Positions 36,303 through 49,920 of a stretch of 64,000 nucleotides of DNA are shown here, piece by piece. The number at the start of each line of letters is the position of its first letter. Position 1 is the stretch's first letter. A program made the position numbers and the translations under genes. Under the pieces are notes generated by a model, which worked only from the letters and a program-made list of their open reading frames with translations, had not been told where the DNA came from and ran no database searches. This DNA comes from Ignelater luminosus (lineage: Eukaryota > Arthropoda > Insecta > Coleoptera > Elateridae): assembly GCA_011009095.1 (NCBI GenBank), contig VTPC01002385.1, positions 1 through 64,000 of the forward strand. The letters run 5' to 3'.

Positions 36303-37603
36303 ATAACAAATGGGCTGAAAAGTCCCAGGCCTAAAAAATAGATGGCGCTAGTTCTATTGCATTCACCGCTTTTTCAGTTAGTACTAACCTTCAAAAGACA
36401 GCTGTTAAAATTTCATGATATTCTATTTATTATTTTGTGAGTTATTGTGCTAAGAGTGACGCTACTTTTGTTATTTTCAAAACAATGGATCAACAACAAT
36501 TTCGTGTTTTAATTTTACACTGCTTCTTGATGGGAAAAAATACCGTTCAATCGAAGCAATGGCTTGAAAAGTGTTATGGGGACTCCGCTCCATCAGAAAC
36601 AACAATAAAACGTTGGTTTGCTGACTTCAAACGTGGTCGTAGAGACACCGATGATGCAGAACGCAGTGGACGGCCAAAGGAGGCGGTAACACCAGAAAAC
36701 ATCAAAAAAATCCACAAAATCGTTTTGAATGATCGAAAAGTGAAGTTGCGTGAGTTAGCTGACATCGTAAAGATATCAAAAGAACGTGTTGGCTTTATAT
36801 TGCATGAGCATTTGACTATGAGAAAGCTCTGCTCAAAGTGGGTGCCGCGTTTGCTCACTGTTCACCAAAAACAAGAACGTGTTGATGTTTCTGAGCAGTG
36901 TTTGGCCATGTTTAAACGTAACAAACCGGGATTTTTGCGTCGATATGTGACAATGGATGAAACATGGATCCATCACTTCACTCCGGAATCAAAACGATCG
37001 TCATCTGAGTGGACAGCAACTGGTGAACCTCGTCCAAAGCGACCGAAAGCACAACAATCGGCTGGAAAGGTTATGGCCTCGGTATTTTGGGATGTGCGTG
37101 GTGTAATATTCATCGACTATCTTGAGAAGGGAAATACCATCAACGGTGAATATTATATAGCGTTATTGGAGCGTTTGAAGGCCGAAATTGCAAAGAAACG
37201 ACTGCATATGGCAAAGAAAAAAATTTTGTTTCATCAAGACAACGCACCATGTCACAAGTCAATCAAAACAATGGCAAAACTACATGAATTGAACTTCGAA
37301 TTGCTCCCACATCCACCGTATTCGCCAGATTTGGCTCCCAGTGACTACTGGCTGTTCGCAGACCTAAAAAAAAATGCTTGCCGGTAAGAAATTTCGCTCG
37401 AATGAAAAGGTTATCGCTGAAACTGAGTCCTATTTTGAGGCAAAAGATAAATCGTTCTACAAAAGTGGTATTGAAATGTTAGAGCGGCGCTGGAATGATT
37501 GCGTTGCTCTTGATGGAAATTACGTTGATGAATAAAGCTAACTTTGAACAAAAAAAACCGTGTTTTCTTTGTTAGGCCTGGGACTTTTCAGCCCATGTGT
37601 TAT
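36303..37603 (+). mobile_element. Mariner transposon 1, nearly intact
   Basis: Inverted ends of about 32 bases (inner block GGGCTGAAAAGTCCCAGGCC) with one mismatch enclose a 1301-base unit flanked by TA on both sides (36301-36302 and 37604-37605), the mariner target duplication. The inside is filled by one transposase gene. Size and structure are those of a complete Tc1/mariner element. Confidence 0.9.
36485..37535 (+). pseudogene. Mariner 1 transposase with a single-base frameshift
   Basis: DNA transposase of the mariner family, which cuts and pastes its own element at TA sites. The start is ATG at 36485 (MDQQQFRVLI). An N-terminal paired-like helix-turn-helix region includes WFADFKRGRRDTDDAERSGR (residues 44-63). 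The catalytic domain has D158 (TMDETW), D252 (HQDNAPCH) and D287 (SPDLAPSD), spaced as D,D34D. The frame breaks in an A run at about 37366-37374, so the protein stops at codon 301. One A fewer would let the frame continue (GKKFRSNEKV...) to the TAA at 37533-37535, for about 349 residues, the usual length. No other defect seen. A sequencing or assembly error in the A run is an alternative explanation. Confidence 0.9.
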
Positions 37604-37605
37604 TA

Positions 37606-40600
37606 TGGTTATCTTGCGGGGTTTTTTTTCTCCTTAAGTTTCTCATTACTTCTTCTAATCAGATTTCTTTAATTGAAGCCCTGGATGGGATCTTATTATT
37701 GTTTAAAATTTGCTTAATTTTCTTTCTGCGTTGAGCGTGAAACATATGAACCGGTTGACTCGACTTTTGGGGAACGCAGGGAACGACTTGCGGCAGACAA
37801 GATGTGACCAGCGTTCAAGTTACGTGCTAGATTTTTGCTTTCTTGAATTTGGTTTCGAGTTAGTGGGAAAAAAACCTTAAATTAGGGTTTTTTTAATTTC
37901 CCGGGAGCTATCTTTCTAGAAGTTGGAAGTCTTCCTCGTCGGTTATGGAGGTTTAACTTGTTCAACTAGGCTTTCCGATTCTGCAGTCCCTCCGGATCGG
38001 AGATGTTCTATTCTGCGCGCGTCCTTGAAATGAATTAGTGCTCTATCTCACCTTTAAAAATTTGTAACTTCGTAATAAATAATTTTTCTTGTTTTAAAAA
38101 TTTAAATTGCCTGAAAAAGAAGTAAAGATTTATCTTCTTAAATTTTTGTCTTAGAATCTTGTTTTTTGTAAAACAAGAAGAGGGGGTTAAGAAGACAGTC
38201 TGATGCAGATATATAAATCTGGCTTATTACTGGAAATATACATAATTTGTAATTGCAGGTCTTTAAATATTTTATTTGTTCAATAAATTTGATTAGTAAA
38301 TATTTAATGTAATTTTGATTAAATCTTTTTAGATATTCAGTTTCAGATCTAAATTGATTTTTGTGTCAAATTGCTTTTCTTTAAGGTTCCCACCTTCATC
38401 AGATTCCGATCGGAAACAACATGAAGATGTTCTGGCAAGAAATTTTAATTTCTTCAATTTTGTATCCGAAATAGTTTGGGTGTTCTAATTTTCTTTGTAA
38501 ATTATTTAACTTGTTAGTTTTTAATTTTTTTTGTAGCACTATTAAATTGAATTTAATATTTACATATATAAATTTAAATAGATTACAGGTGGCACTAAAT
38601 TTCTTTGTCTGCTTCATTTACGCTTTTGTTTTTGATTAAAATATAAATTGTAATTCATATTAATTTTTTGCTTATTTCAAGCCCTTTTTAATATTTGTGC
38701 ATTTGTATGCACAGTCAACAAGCAAATCGAGTGGACAGGCTTGATAACAATATTTGCTATAAATTTCGCTTCACCTTGAAATATTCTCAACTGCATTTAA
38801 AATTTTTATAAAATTAAATATTTAATATTTTACTTCTGGATAATTTCGAAGAGTTTTGTTCTGGGTTGGATAAAAACAAAAAACCCTATTTTAATAACAA
38901 TATTCTTTAGAATTTTTCTGTCAGTATAATTTTGTGTGCTTAATAAAATTTTCTGATCAAGTCAGTTAATAGAAACTGTATATTGTGAAATAAATTACTT
39001 AGACATACATTTTTGTTAAGGTTGAAATTTTTATAAGTTTTTTTTAATACAAAAAGTGCCCAGATTTTGTGTTTCTTTATAAATTATTAATTATTTGAGT
39101 GAAATATATTTGTACGTTAAATTTTTGTTGTGTTTAATTGTGGTATAACCATCATTAAACCCACGCTCAAGGCCACCCTTTGAGCTCAGCCGGCCTAGGA
39201 GAAAAGAATCATAGTTTTTTTTAAATTTTTATTTGTAGCACAATGCTACGTTACAAGTTTGTTTGACACTTCTATCAAAGTAAGTTTTTACGCTAGCAAA
39301 TGGAGAGAAATCCAAATTCTGAATATAAAGAAACCGGAAGTTTTATAGAAACAATCTAAACCTTGTTACCAAAAGTCTAACAAAAATAAATTTATTAAGT
39401 GGTTAATCTGAACATTTAATAAGCGCCTTTATATCAAAATAGTTATAAAAACTCAAACAGGTACTTTCCAAATAGATTTAAGGTTACTTTAAACTGTATA
39501 CAATGGAAATCTCTATATATATGTACAGAACATAGTCAAAAATCAGCAGATCAAACTAATCTTTATTTTATCCAGGTAAGAAGGTTTGAATTGAAGGTTG
39601 AAATCAGTTTTTTTTTTTTACTTAAACTTGGTATATGTCACGGGCAAAACCGGAAAAAGTGGCTTTATGCCCATGTAGAGTAAAAGAGGGTTGTGCTCGC
39701 GGCAGCCCAAATGTCGGAGAAGGGAGGGTTCACAAATAATGATAAAATAAAAAAACCTCACTTATAGCTTTAAGATGTCAAAAATCGATATGGGCGCCAG
39801 GAACCAAGTCAAGGTTATCACATTCGCTGGTGCGGTTCCGCACCAGAAAACACTTTGTAGCAATGAACACTCTTTGATTTACCAATAAAATTTGTAATAT
39901 CTTAAGATCTTATTATATTTATATCAAACAACTCGTCGTGATTCACTAAGCCAGAGTATACTGCAAATTTACATGTAATAATCTAAAGATCACTGGTCAC
40001 ACCATACCACAGTGTTGAATCTAAAATTTTACTAATGAGACAAGAAAAAACTGCGTCAACGCTGGTCTAAGCATCTGCTTCACAATATCTGTACATTGTT
40101 TTCAGAATCACACATATGTATATTTTGTACTTTGCCTGAAATATTGAGAAACAGTAAACAAATAAAATGCTAAGATATATTTACACTCAAAGATTTATTA
40201 AGAATAAAAAAATCATAATGCATTTGACAAAAACGAATTAGTATGTATATAAAAAGAAATTCGTAAATATTTAATTATCAAATTATTAGATTTTGCTACA
40301 ATCTCAACAATAGAGTTACATGGTTTAATTTTAACTTGTGACAACAAACGAAGAGATCTCATAAATCGAGATTTTTAATAACCAAGTTTACTGTCTAACT
40401 TTACTTTATTATTTGCATTATATATATTAAAAAGAAACAAAAGAAGCCATAGGCTTTTGCTTAACAACAGCAAAGAATTTAGTTCATTAATAAACAAGGC
40501 CTTAATTTCAGCTTTAATTACGCGTACTCTTTCGCCGTATAATTCACATTCTAAAACTATTTATATATAGCTGATTTTATTCCACGAAAAGGAAATAACA

Positions 40601-43600
40601 AATAAAATTATTAAACTAAAAATACCTTACAATAATAAACAGTTAATTTACTTAACGTGAACGGCGATTGGAGTGGTCAACGACCCCTGCACGCTTTTAT
40701 TCACAAAGTGATGCACAGAACTACTTTTATTCGTTTGCAGCGAACTGTCTTGATGCAAAACGACTCGCCGGTATGCATTTTTATGCTCAGTTTCACAAAA
40801 CTATCAACAAGTGTTTACTACTGCCACCCGAAATTCTAAAACGAAGTGTTAATTGAACGTCAGTTTTTCAATAACAAAAGATTTGAAACCCTTGAGTAGC
40901 ACTGTCAATTAATGGACCTTTTAAAATAAGAACAATTAACCTTTAGTTGGACGAAATTCTGGTGTAAATAATTTAACTTTAGAATACTTGCAATGTACAG
41001 TTCTACATAATTAATAAAACTGCAGACTGCTTTTGATTTCTTACTGGCGGTGTGTAAAATAACTTAGTTGATTCATATAATAGCTACTTCTTTTCAGGCG
41101 TGAATTTTATGTAATCTCATCTTACGTCAATCAGATGTGAGCATGAAGTGAGCTTGGTAGCTAACTATACTTCAAGTGATAAAAGGAACGTGCATCACAT
41201 CCAAGGTGACTGATTTTGAGCAAAGAATATCAGAATCTTCAAGATCGGTAAGGCAGAAGGTAAAATTCTTACTGATTGTTAAAGAAACACAGTAGTAACT
41301 ACAGTGAGATAAGATTATCTATTAGTAAATAGCATTCTCTGATAAATAAATAGCACCAACAAGTATGTTTCATTAATTAATTCCGTCTCGTTGTGTATAT
41401 TGCAATAATATCTTTGCGAGCACACCTCGTATGCAGGCCCTTATATTTCTAAAGTTTGTAAGTGTGAGAGAATATATCTTCTATTTTAGAGATTGAATTT
41501 AAAATGATCTGTAAATGTAAAATAGAATTGTTTAATTTCATTTAAAGAGATAGAATTGCTTGCTAAATAATATTTTTGGTTCACTTCTAAAAGTCTAATT
41601 AACTATGTGTCTTGAATCTCAATCAGGTTTGTTTGCGCTTCTGTTGCTTAAGGGCAAGGAAATTTTTTTTTAAATACCTCCAGTCTCGTTGTTTTCGCGA
41701 GTTTTCGGAGTTTTATGGTCGTCACTGTGTCTTGCTAAGCTCTTCCGCTTGGCCCGCATTAGCAGTCAGTGGTTTTAATCCCTCTAGTGCTATGTTATAA
41801 CGAAGAAGGCAATCTTTAAGTTGTGTTTCTGATTGAATTTGAACAGCAGTAGACCAACACGTTTTATTTTATAAATGAAATTAAGAAAAATCTACCATTG
41901 ATCGATTCTTTGTTAAATCCCATTTAAGAAATCCAACTCAAGGACTATATTAAAATACACTGGTCTATCTATTTATTCAATTACCTTTTGCACCAGGAAT
42001 AATTTTGCATTCTCCAAGCTACACCGTTGGAGGCGATTTTCATGGCGAAATTGTTTAAAATATGGTAACAGCGCAGCGTCAGTAGATAAAAGATAAATGC
42101 ATTTGTGCGCGCACCGAAATTAATTTTTAGAGAGTCCATGAATCTTGATAAGTGCCGACGCCTATACGGATTATCTGACGCATTTAGTTTATGTAAGTCT
42201 AAACTTTGTAAATATTCCAGTTGGTTTCATTTGAAGCCGAACCAGTTTGTTCTAATAGATTAAGTTAGTTTTAACTACTTCTTTTTATTCCATAATCGAA
42301 CAAACCAGTAGGATACTTAGGTGTATAAAGCAGATTAAAATTAGGTCTGCAAATTACAGAGTAAAGAACTCGTAATAACGAAGTCATTTGGATTATCGAC
42401 ATTACCAATCAGCTGTTGAAGCGATAGGATTCCTACCAAAGCCGTCTCACCATCAGATCTTTTGCTTATTTTATTTTTATGTAATGCTCATAAGGAATAT
42501 GTAAAAGTTAAACAAACGCTCTTTATTTATAACGATTCACGTACATACAAACATGAATTGCAAATTAAAAGACCTGAAGTAATAATATAAAGCTTGTTAT
42601 CTCAATTAGTACATTTTATTGTTTATCTGTAAGCAAATATTCTGTATTGACAGAACGCAGATACGTCCGCCAGGTACTGTTAATTATTATTTTAGTTTAA
42701 GCTGCGTTAATTAGAAGATATAAATTTCTAGTTTATTTTACGAACCGAATGAAACAACCGTTCTTTTCCTTTTAATATACCGTGTGTACCTCTGAGTTTA
42801 TCTTTATTGGGCAAAGAGAAATCCTTAGAAATCTTATACGTTTGCCAATGTCCTCAGCAGTTGGTGTATGACGGGGCCTTTACTATTTGGGTTAATGTAC
42901 TGTCACTGCATTTTGCATTTTGAGAAAAAACTGAGAACTAGTTATACCGTCGAACCCTTCCGTCTCCGACTCTCAGAGCTAGCCATTTGGCGTCTTAATT
43001 TTATGTTGACGATGAGTTTTCGACTGTCGCATAACCTTTGAATACTTGGCCTTTCATTAAAGAAAAGCAATATGAAAAAGTATAAGCAAAACGATTTGTA
43101 GTAGCGACTAATCTAATAGTTTAAATGTCAAGAAACACAGAAAATGATCACATGTGCAATAAAAGAAACAACAAAATTGGAGATCTCATCTCTGCAAATA
43201 CACATAAATCAAATATTTTTTTATGGAAAAAGTTTCAGTAGCTTTGTAGTCAAAGAGGCTACATACTAAGTAAAAAAACATCTGTATATCAAAATTAACA
43301 AAAATATTGAAAGATTTTAGGTGCAGCATAAAGAAACAAAGAAATGAGCTGTGATATAGGGGGGACACTTAAATTCAATGAAACAAAATTGCCAAAATGT
43401 TCACGAAAGGTTTTATAAAGAATTTTATATTTCTTGTGATCCATCTAGGGATGTCATATTTTAGAATGCGAGGAATACACGGGATGCTAGAAGAAAACAA
43501 CTACAGATATTTAATGAAAAAAAAAGGAAACCAATGCCGAAAGAATGATTAAGTTATGGGTTGAAAACACACCTGAAGGATATGAAACTGAACTGGCTTA

Positions 43601-44115
43601 GCAAAGGGATGAAATCACAAAAAGCCTAACAACGTCGTTCGAAGAAAAAAATGACAACTTCGGTCAGCCTACAAGACAGATTATTTAGGTATAATCCAGT
43701 GTTTAGCAGGACCTTTCAAGGAAAAAACAAGAAAGATTTCAATCAATATTTATGAATTCAGATCCAGATTGTGTCATAAACTTATGGAAAAGAAAGAAAA
43801 ACATGTCAATACGAATCGTTTCTTCCTGAATGGATGTAAAGCGTTTTGAAATAACAAACTATTGCAACCGTTCTAGTGTGGTGTCAAATGTAGCTTAAAG
43901 TAAAATGAGCGAACACCAAATAGTAAAGATTAGTAGTGACAGTAGTTTGATACAGAGCATCACAATGACTTGATTTTAAAAATGTTTGTCAAAAATATTT
44001 AATCAGAAGTAAAACCAAAAAAATCAAATAAACTAACTAAGTACTGAATGGGGATTTCAAGCAAAGATTTTGGCGTTATCTATAAAACTGTTACTACCAA
44101 AGTAATTGTAGTTTT
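37606..44115. other. Long region without a convincing gene
   Basis: No protein family recognised. 37730-38040 is richer in GC than its surroundings (blocks GAACGCAGGGAACGAC and TCCCTCCGGATCGGAG) and might be an exon or promoter region of an unseen gene or an old transposon. 40650-40860 is another CpG-containing patch; its minus strand has TATA-like words but no exon. 41630-41800 is a third mixed-composition patch. A perfect short palindrome lies at 39827-39846. Confidence 0.35.
39827..39846. repeat. Perfect 9-base-arm palindrome
   Basis: CTGGTGCGG-TT-CCGCACCAG. It is unusually GC-rich for its AT-rich surroundings. It could form a tight hairpin, or be the remains of an inverted insertion; no function can be assigned. 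Confidence 0.8.
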
Positions 44116-44117
44116 TA

Positions 44118-45447
44118 TAACTATGTCCAGAAAGTAAGTTCATTTTCTATTTCCCGCCGTTGCAGCGATGCGATCGCAGTTCCGCGCATGCGCGGCAATG
44201 ACCTTGTATCGTTACTAAGCGATTGACGCCATTTTGAGTTAGTTATCTGCTGTTATCGTATCACAGTGCTTGTTTATAATGGCGAAGGTAATTGAAAATT
44301 CCGCCGATTGCGAGATTAGATCAGTGATTCGGTTTCTTAATGCGAAAAATTTGAAACCAGTGGACATTCATCAACAGCTCTCTGAGGTGTATGGACAGAA
44401 TGTAATGAGTTATTCTATGGTTGTGAGATGGGTAAAAAAATTCAACAATGGCCGTGTAAACGTACACGATGAAGGAAGACGTGGACGCCCATCATTAGTT
44501 AATGATGAACTTGTTCATGCAGTGAATGAAAAAATTAGAGGAAACCGTAAGTTTACGATTTCTCTTCTTTCTATGGAATTTCCCCTAATTTCACGATCGC
44601 TTCTTCATGAAATTGTTCATGACAAACTGGGATATCAAAAGCTTTGTGCACGCTTGGTACCGAAAACTCTTACCGAGGATCACAAGAAAAAACGCCTAGG
44701 TGCTGCTCTTGAATTTTTGACTCGTTATCACAATGACGGGGACCATTTCCTTAACAGTATAGTGACTGGGGACGAGACTTGGGTAGCCTATGAGACACAT
44801 GAGACAAAACGGCAAACGATGGAATGGAGGCACACATCGTCACCAGCAAAGACAACATCGAAGCCGAATTTGACAACCCGAAAAATCATGTGCACAGTGT
44901 TTTGGGACAGATGTGGTGTTTTTTTAGTGGACTTTCTACCACGGGGCGAAACAATTACCGCTATTGCTTACTGTGATACGCTAAGGAAACTGCGTCGTGC
45001 AATTCAGAATAAGCGCCGTGGAAAGCTCACTAGCGGCATTTTGTTGATTCATGACAATGCTCACCCCCACACTGCAAACCTTACACAGCAACTTTTGACT
45101 CAATTTGGATGGGAACAATTTGACCACCCACCGTATAGTCCGGACCTTGCTCCCAGTGACTTCTTCCTGTTTTTAAGCTCAAAATCAAACCTCGCTGGCA
45201 AGAAATTCAATGACGACGATGAAATTAAAGAACATGTTGCAACTTGGTTACAGTCACAGGCGTCAACGTTTTATGACGAAGGAATACAAAAATTAGTGCC
45301 ACGCTACGATAAATGCTTGCAAAATGGTGATAGCTATGTTGACTAATAGTTTTAAGTCTACAGATTCTTTTGCAATAAATTATTTTTCCTAATATACATT
45401 TGTTTTATTTTACCAGTAAAAATGAACTTACTTTCTGGACATAGTGA
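44118..45447 (+). mobile_element. Mariner transposon 2, apparently complete
   Basis: Inverted ends of about 29 bases (shared block ACTATGTCCAGAAAGTAAGT) with one mismatch bound a 1330-base unit with TA on each side (44116-44117 and 45448-45449). The unit contains one open transposase gene. Its ends and protein differ clearly from mariners 1 and 3, so it is a separate lineage. Confidence 0.9.
44279..45346 (+). CDS. Mariner 2 transposase, open reading frame intact
   Basis: A 355-residue mariner transposase without stops or frameshifts. The start was set at the ATG at 44279 (MAKVIENSAD), which gives the usual family length. Residues 1-110 form the DNA-binding part with two helix-turn-helix regions and the linker WVKKFNNGRVNVHDEGRRGR (51-70). 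The catalytic residues are D165 (VTGDETW), D259 (IHDNAHPHT) and D294 (SPDLAPSD), giving D,D34D. The C-terminal part has LAGKKFNDDDEIK, usual for the family. All three acidic residues and the near-identical inverted ends are present, so this copy could be active. It acts in the nucleus on its own ends; the host context shows no dedicated promoter beyond the element's own 5' region. Confidence 0.92.
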   Translation: MAKVIENSADCEIRSVIRFLNAKNLKPVDIHQQLSEVYGQNVMSYSMVVRWVKKFNNGRVNVHDEGRRGRPSLVNDELVHAVNEKIRGNRKFTISLLSMEFPLISRSLLHEIVHDKLGYQKLCARLVPKTLTEDHKKKRLGAALEFLTRYHNDGDHFLNSIVTGDETWVAYETHETKRQTMEWRHTSSPAKTTSKPNLTTRKIMCTVFWDRCGVFLVDFLPRGETITAIAYCDTLRKLRRAIQNKRRGKLTSGILLIHDNAHPHTANLTQQLLTQFGWEQFDHPPYSPDLAPSDFFLFLSSKSNLAGKKFNDDDEIKEHVATWLQSQASTFYDEGIQKLVPRYDKCLQNGDSYVD

Positions 45448-45449
45448 TA

Positions 45450-48400
45450 TTACTTATAAACAGAAACTGTATTTGTATTCAACATTAAAAATAGTCAAAT
45501 AACAAGGGCAATGTTTCAAAGTCGTTATACACAATAAAAACTAAGAAACTTAGGTGCATAAGAAAAAAAACCTTAAGCTGTTGTTAAAGGTTCATTAGCT
45601 ATCAATCTTCTAGCTATCCAGTTGTCTCTTCGTGTGCTTCATCAACACTTGGACGATTATAGTATTGGAAATTCTTCTAAAGAACTTTAACGCTTTATGT
45701 CTCAAAAACAGCGAACACTCTTTATATACAAAAAAATTCTCGTTTAGGAACTCTTTTAACCAAGTTTTAAATTCTTCTTATTATTAGACTTTCAGTTTAT
45801 CTGGAATAGCATGGGCATTTGATTCCATTGATGTAATGTTTCAATCAAGTATGGACGGTAGTTTCGATGAAGAACGAATTAGAATTGAAGGGTGGAACCT
45901 AATTGTAGACTGCCACAGGTGGTCTGCTCTATCGTAGAGTTCGATGTGGGGCTATTACAAGTGGCCTGATGAAGAGCAAAACTCAACCTCACAAGGTTAG
46001 TATTCATTATCATGTAATATGTAATTTTACTAGAAATCAGTTTATCTATTCTAATTTGTATAGATAGTTTAAACAACAATGTATATCTGGCAAAACAACG
46101 TAAGATTAAGATTAAAAGTGCAAGATACCCTTGCAGCATGGAAATTGGAAAGAATCTAAACACAAAAAATTCAAATCACTCACAGCTTTGGTATTATAAT
46201 CTACAAGAAATTATTTAGGCAAATAGCTGCATGAATGTGATAATTACTTAGTAAACTAAACAGTATTTGAACATTTTTACCTTAGAAATCTTCTCCAGCA
46301 TAAGTACATTTTAATTATATTACCAAAAAAGGCAAATTATATGTCATTAAAAAATCTGTGAACGTCATCTCTTGGGAATTGTTTAACATAAAAATTAAAT
46401 AAAACTTAAAAAAAACATTTAGTTAATTATGTCAATCTATTCTTGGAATTTATTCAAGCATCAAAAAGTATCATTCAAGTATCTATTTTTAACTAGTTCG
46501 TAAATTCTAGTACAATGTATACCATATTTTAATTCTGGTCAATTTTAAAATTGCGATTGGCATGATTTACTATCTGTAGTTCTGGTTGCCTATACTGAAG
46601 CAAAGTGGAAATATCTAAATGAAGTTTAAAAGGAACACCTGCGGTGCTGATTCCCAAGTAATCCAAATCTACTGATTGAAAAGAATGAAATTTTTTGTTT
46701 CATAAAAGAAACTCATTCGCAAACAACTAATACAATACTGATAAGGTTTATTTATGTTTGATTTCAATAGGTATTGTTTGACCTGGAAAACATAAATTTC
46801 GTTAGAATTAGAAACATTGCAAAGAAGCAACATTTATTCTTACAGTACTTCTAGATTTACAATTTCAAAAATTAATTTCCTTAATTTTCCTCGACCTTCC
46901 CTTAATTATTTCTTAGCCTACTGCCAACGCCAACATGTCTTCTGCCGTTACCGATTCCAAGCAATTGGCAATCTTCATCTTGAAATAATATGCGCATCTT
47001 TTTCCGACATCTAAAGAAACTCCGAGATAACTCTCGAAAGATCGCAAATAAAGTCAAATTCCTGTCTGTCGATGTGGAAGAGGCTTAAATTTGTTTGTTT
47101 TTAAAGATTGAAAGTCATGAAACAACATTTATTATTTGTGGAGAATTTTGGTTTGCTGCGTAGGTCGCGATAACGATATTGTCTATTGTTGGGAACATTG
47201 CAAGCTTTTTATTGATTATTGATTTCTTGCCACTTTTAGTTCTAGTACCAATGTGAAAGGAATGCTTTTGTGGTTTTCTTTGCTACCCTGCTTCAGTAGA
47301 TGTACAAAGTGTCTTTAGATACTTGTACTGTAAATCCGATTGAGTAGTAGGTATTTATATTTTTGTTTCAGGCTAATTAGAATGACATCCTTTGTTTTAT
47401 TTATCACCTTATTATCTGATGAACCATAGTGCCAGTCGCTGTGGTAGCCGTTACTACATCTGGTAATCGAACAATTAAAATAGATATTCAAAAGTTTGCA
47501 AAACAGATTCACTAATTGGCTAATTTTGTTTATTAAATTTAATTACAAGCAAGAGCTAATTGATTTTTATGTGAATAGGATACTTTTGTTGTGCTTCATT
47601 CTAAAAATTACCTGTGTATTTTATATTCGCATCGGCTGCGACCGTTCTGCAACAATAGTTAATTGGGAAGTTTACTAGAAATTTCTAGAGCTTACAGAGT
47701 AAAATCTCCACATTGTCAGTTGCATCGTTGCATATTTCTGAATTACTACATATATGGGATTTCCTCTATAAAAATTTTAAATTTAATGCAGAATGAAAAT
47801 GAGATTTCTTTATTGATTAGAAATTGCGGAAGTTGCCTTTTTTTAATGGGTAATAAATCTTATTTCTCACTAGTTAACTATACGTTTATAAACAAAAGAT
47901 TAAGGTTAAAATCTTAATTTTTGATTTAAGGTTATTTTAACTTTTTCTCACCTCTAATTGTTAAGTCAATTACTGAATGTTTCTAAGAATTATTTTATTA
48001 TTAATTTAATCAAGTTTAAACCTAAAAGGTTGCGGTATGATTAATACCATTGTAAGAATTTTAAATTTATTAAAATCGACTTTAAGCGAAATTAAAAAAA
48101 ACCCGCGAGCAATTAGGAAACACCCTGTTGGTATTTATTAGTCAACAAGAGGAATGCGTGCTATTGTCTGTTAAATACTTCTTCATAATATTTTGCAAAT
48201 ACATAAATGTTACATGCCTGGAATAATTATTTGTACAGATATGAATATAAAATAGTTCTTGTTAGTATTTCAAGAGAAAATTCTAAAAATGAGGTTAACT
48301 ATTGATTGTGCGTACCTAAAATAGTAATCTTGAGGGATATTTTTTTTAGAGGATTATATAATAAATTTTTTGCCATATTTGACGTCATTTTTCTTCTAGT

Positions 48401-49744
48401 GGAAAAGTTTTAAATTGCATAAACACATTCTGGAATTTATTTATTCATATTTGAATTTTAAATTTTTTAAACTTGAAATTATTAACGTTTGTTTTTTTCA
48501 TTACGCTGAAGTTAAACATTATCTAAACATGTACACCTAATATTATTATCACTTTTGTTTTTTGTGTAGAGTTTTTTAGCAGATTTTAGACAATTTGATT
48601 TCAAAAAGTCTTACTTACAAAGTTTGGTTACTCTTGCGATTTGACATTTGAACACTTTAGTACGGTTGGGTTCAAGAAAATATAAGATTGAGCTTTTTCC
48701 AGTATGATGGATGAACAGTCGTACATTCTTAACACTTGAGCACTTGACATATGCCTGTCAATTATTACACGTGCGACGAAAAGGAAATTTTCCGGTAAGT
48801 TGTATTTCTAAAGCGTTTCGTGGCAACTGAACGAAAAATATTCACGAATTCTGGTAAATCAATCTGAACCAAGATGCCAGTACAAAAGAAGTCCCAAAAT
48901 GGATCTATTATGTTACCAAGGCACCAGGGTTATTCCGTCTGATCTTCTACTATTGTTGTAACATGGTTAACAAAAGTGTTGTGGGAAATCCCGTGGTACC
49001 AACTTGCATCAATTAAAGCGCCGCAAAGACATTGATGTAGTTGACAATTGTTGGTAGCATTAATTGGAAAAGTGTAGCCAAGCTTGAGATTTTGCTGAAA
49101 ATGATCTAAAGTAAGCTAGTAGCATCTTTTGAAGCGGTAGCAGAGCTTTGAAGTTGTGATTATACTTAGTATATTTAAATAATCATGCCTTCTTTTGTCA
49201 ATGCTGTCTACATGAGTCAGTACTCAAAATTTTCCAATCACCATGAGCAGTTTATTTCCAAAAATCAACACTCTCAGAATAGACCCTAATATATTCTTCA
49301 GAACTGTATTGGCTAATAAATGAACAAGACCTTGCTTTGCCTACAGCGAAGGAAAAAGACAAGCTTTGGTATGGAGGACGCCCGAAGTAAGTAAAAAAAC
49401 CAGTAAAGAAGTTTTTTCTTCAACGTGTATGTGCAACAAAAAGAATGGCGACTTTACATTTGTACATATTAAGCTGTCATCTCTCTGGTAAACTAGACAT
49501 GACCGTATAATTTCTTTACCGTAGCAAAGACGATGAAAAAGACTCAATACAAGACAATAAGAAAAGAGGGTTGTGACATGAAATCTAGAAAAAGGAAATA
49601 TAACAAAAGCAAAGCAAAAGTAACATTAATAGACGATGGTATAGAAATGATAAGAATATTTTAAATAAGTTAAGAAAACAACATGCATGCCCTTTGGTTC
49701 TGAGGTGTAGATGTTGAACGAAAATATGAAGAATAAATGACGTT
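45450..49744. other. AT-rich stretch without recognisable gene
   Basis: No gene, terminal repeat or tandem array recognised. The short open frames here carry no known motif. Confidence 0.4.
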
Positions 49745-49920
49745 GAAACAAGGTACTGAAGAAGACGTTGAGAAGCTACTCGACTAGATCACATAAGAAA
49801 TGGAATAATTAGAGAAAGAACGGGCGTAACAAAAACCCTTACAGATACTATAGAAGGTAAATGGTTAACATGATATGGCCACATCAGGAAGACAACGAAT
49901 AAGAAGAAAAAAAAAGCAAC
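49745..49920 (+). pseudogene. Fragment of a non-LTR ORF2 C-terminal region
   Basis: The plus strand at 49781-49900 reads RLDHIRNGIIRERTGVTKTL then TDTIEGKWLT, a TGA stop where tryptophan is usual, then YGHIRKT. This is the block (IRNxxIRExxxVTxxxxxTIxxKxLxWYGHIRR) that follows the reverse transcriptase in many insect non-LTR elements. It is only a scrap. Neighbouring sequence up to about 50000 is A-rich and may be more of the same element but is not readable. Confidence 0.6.
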
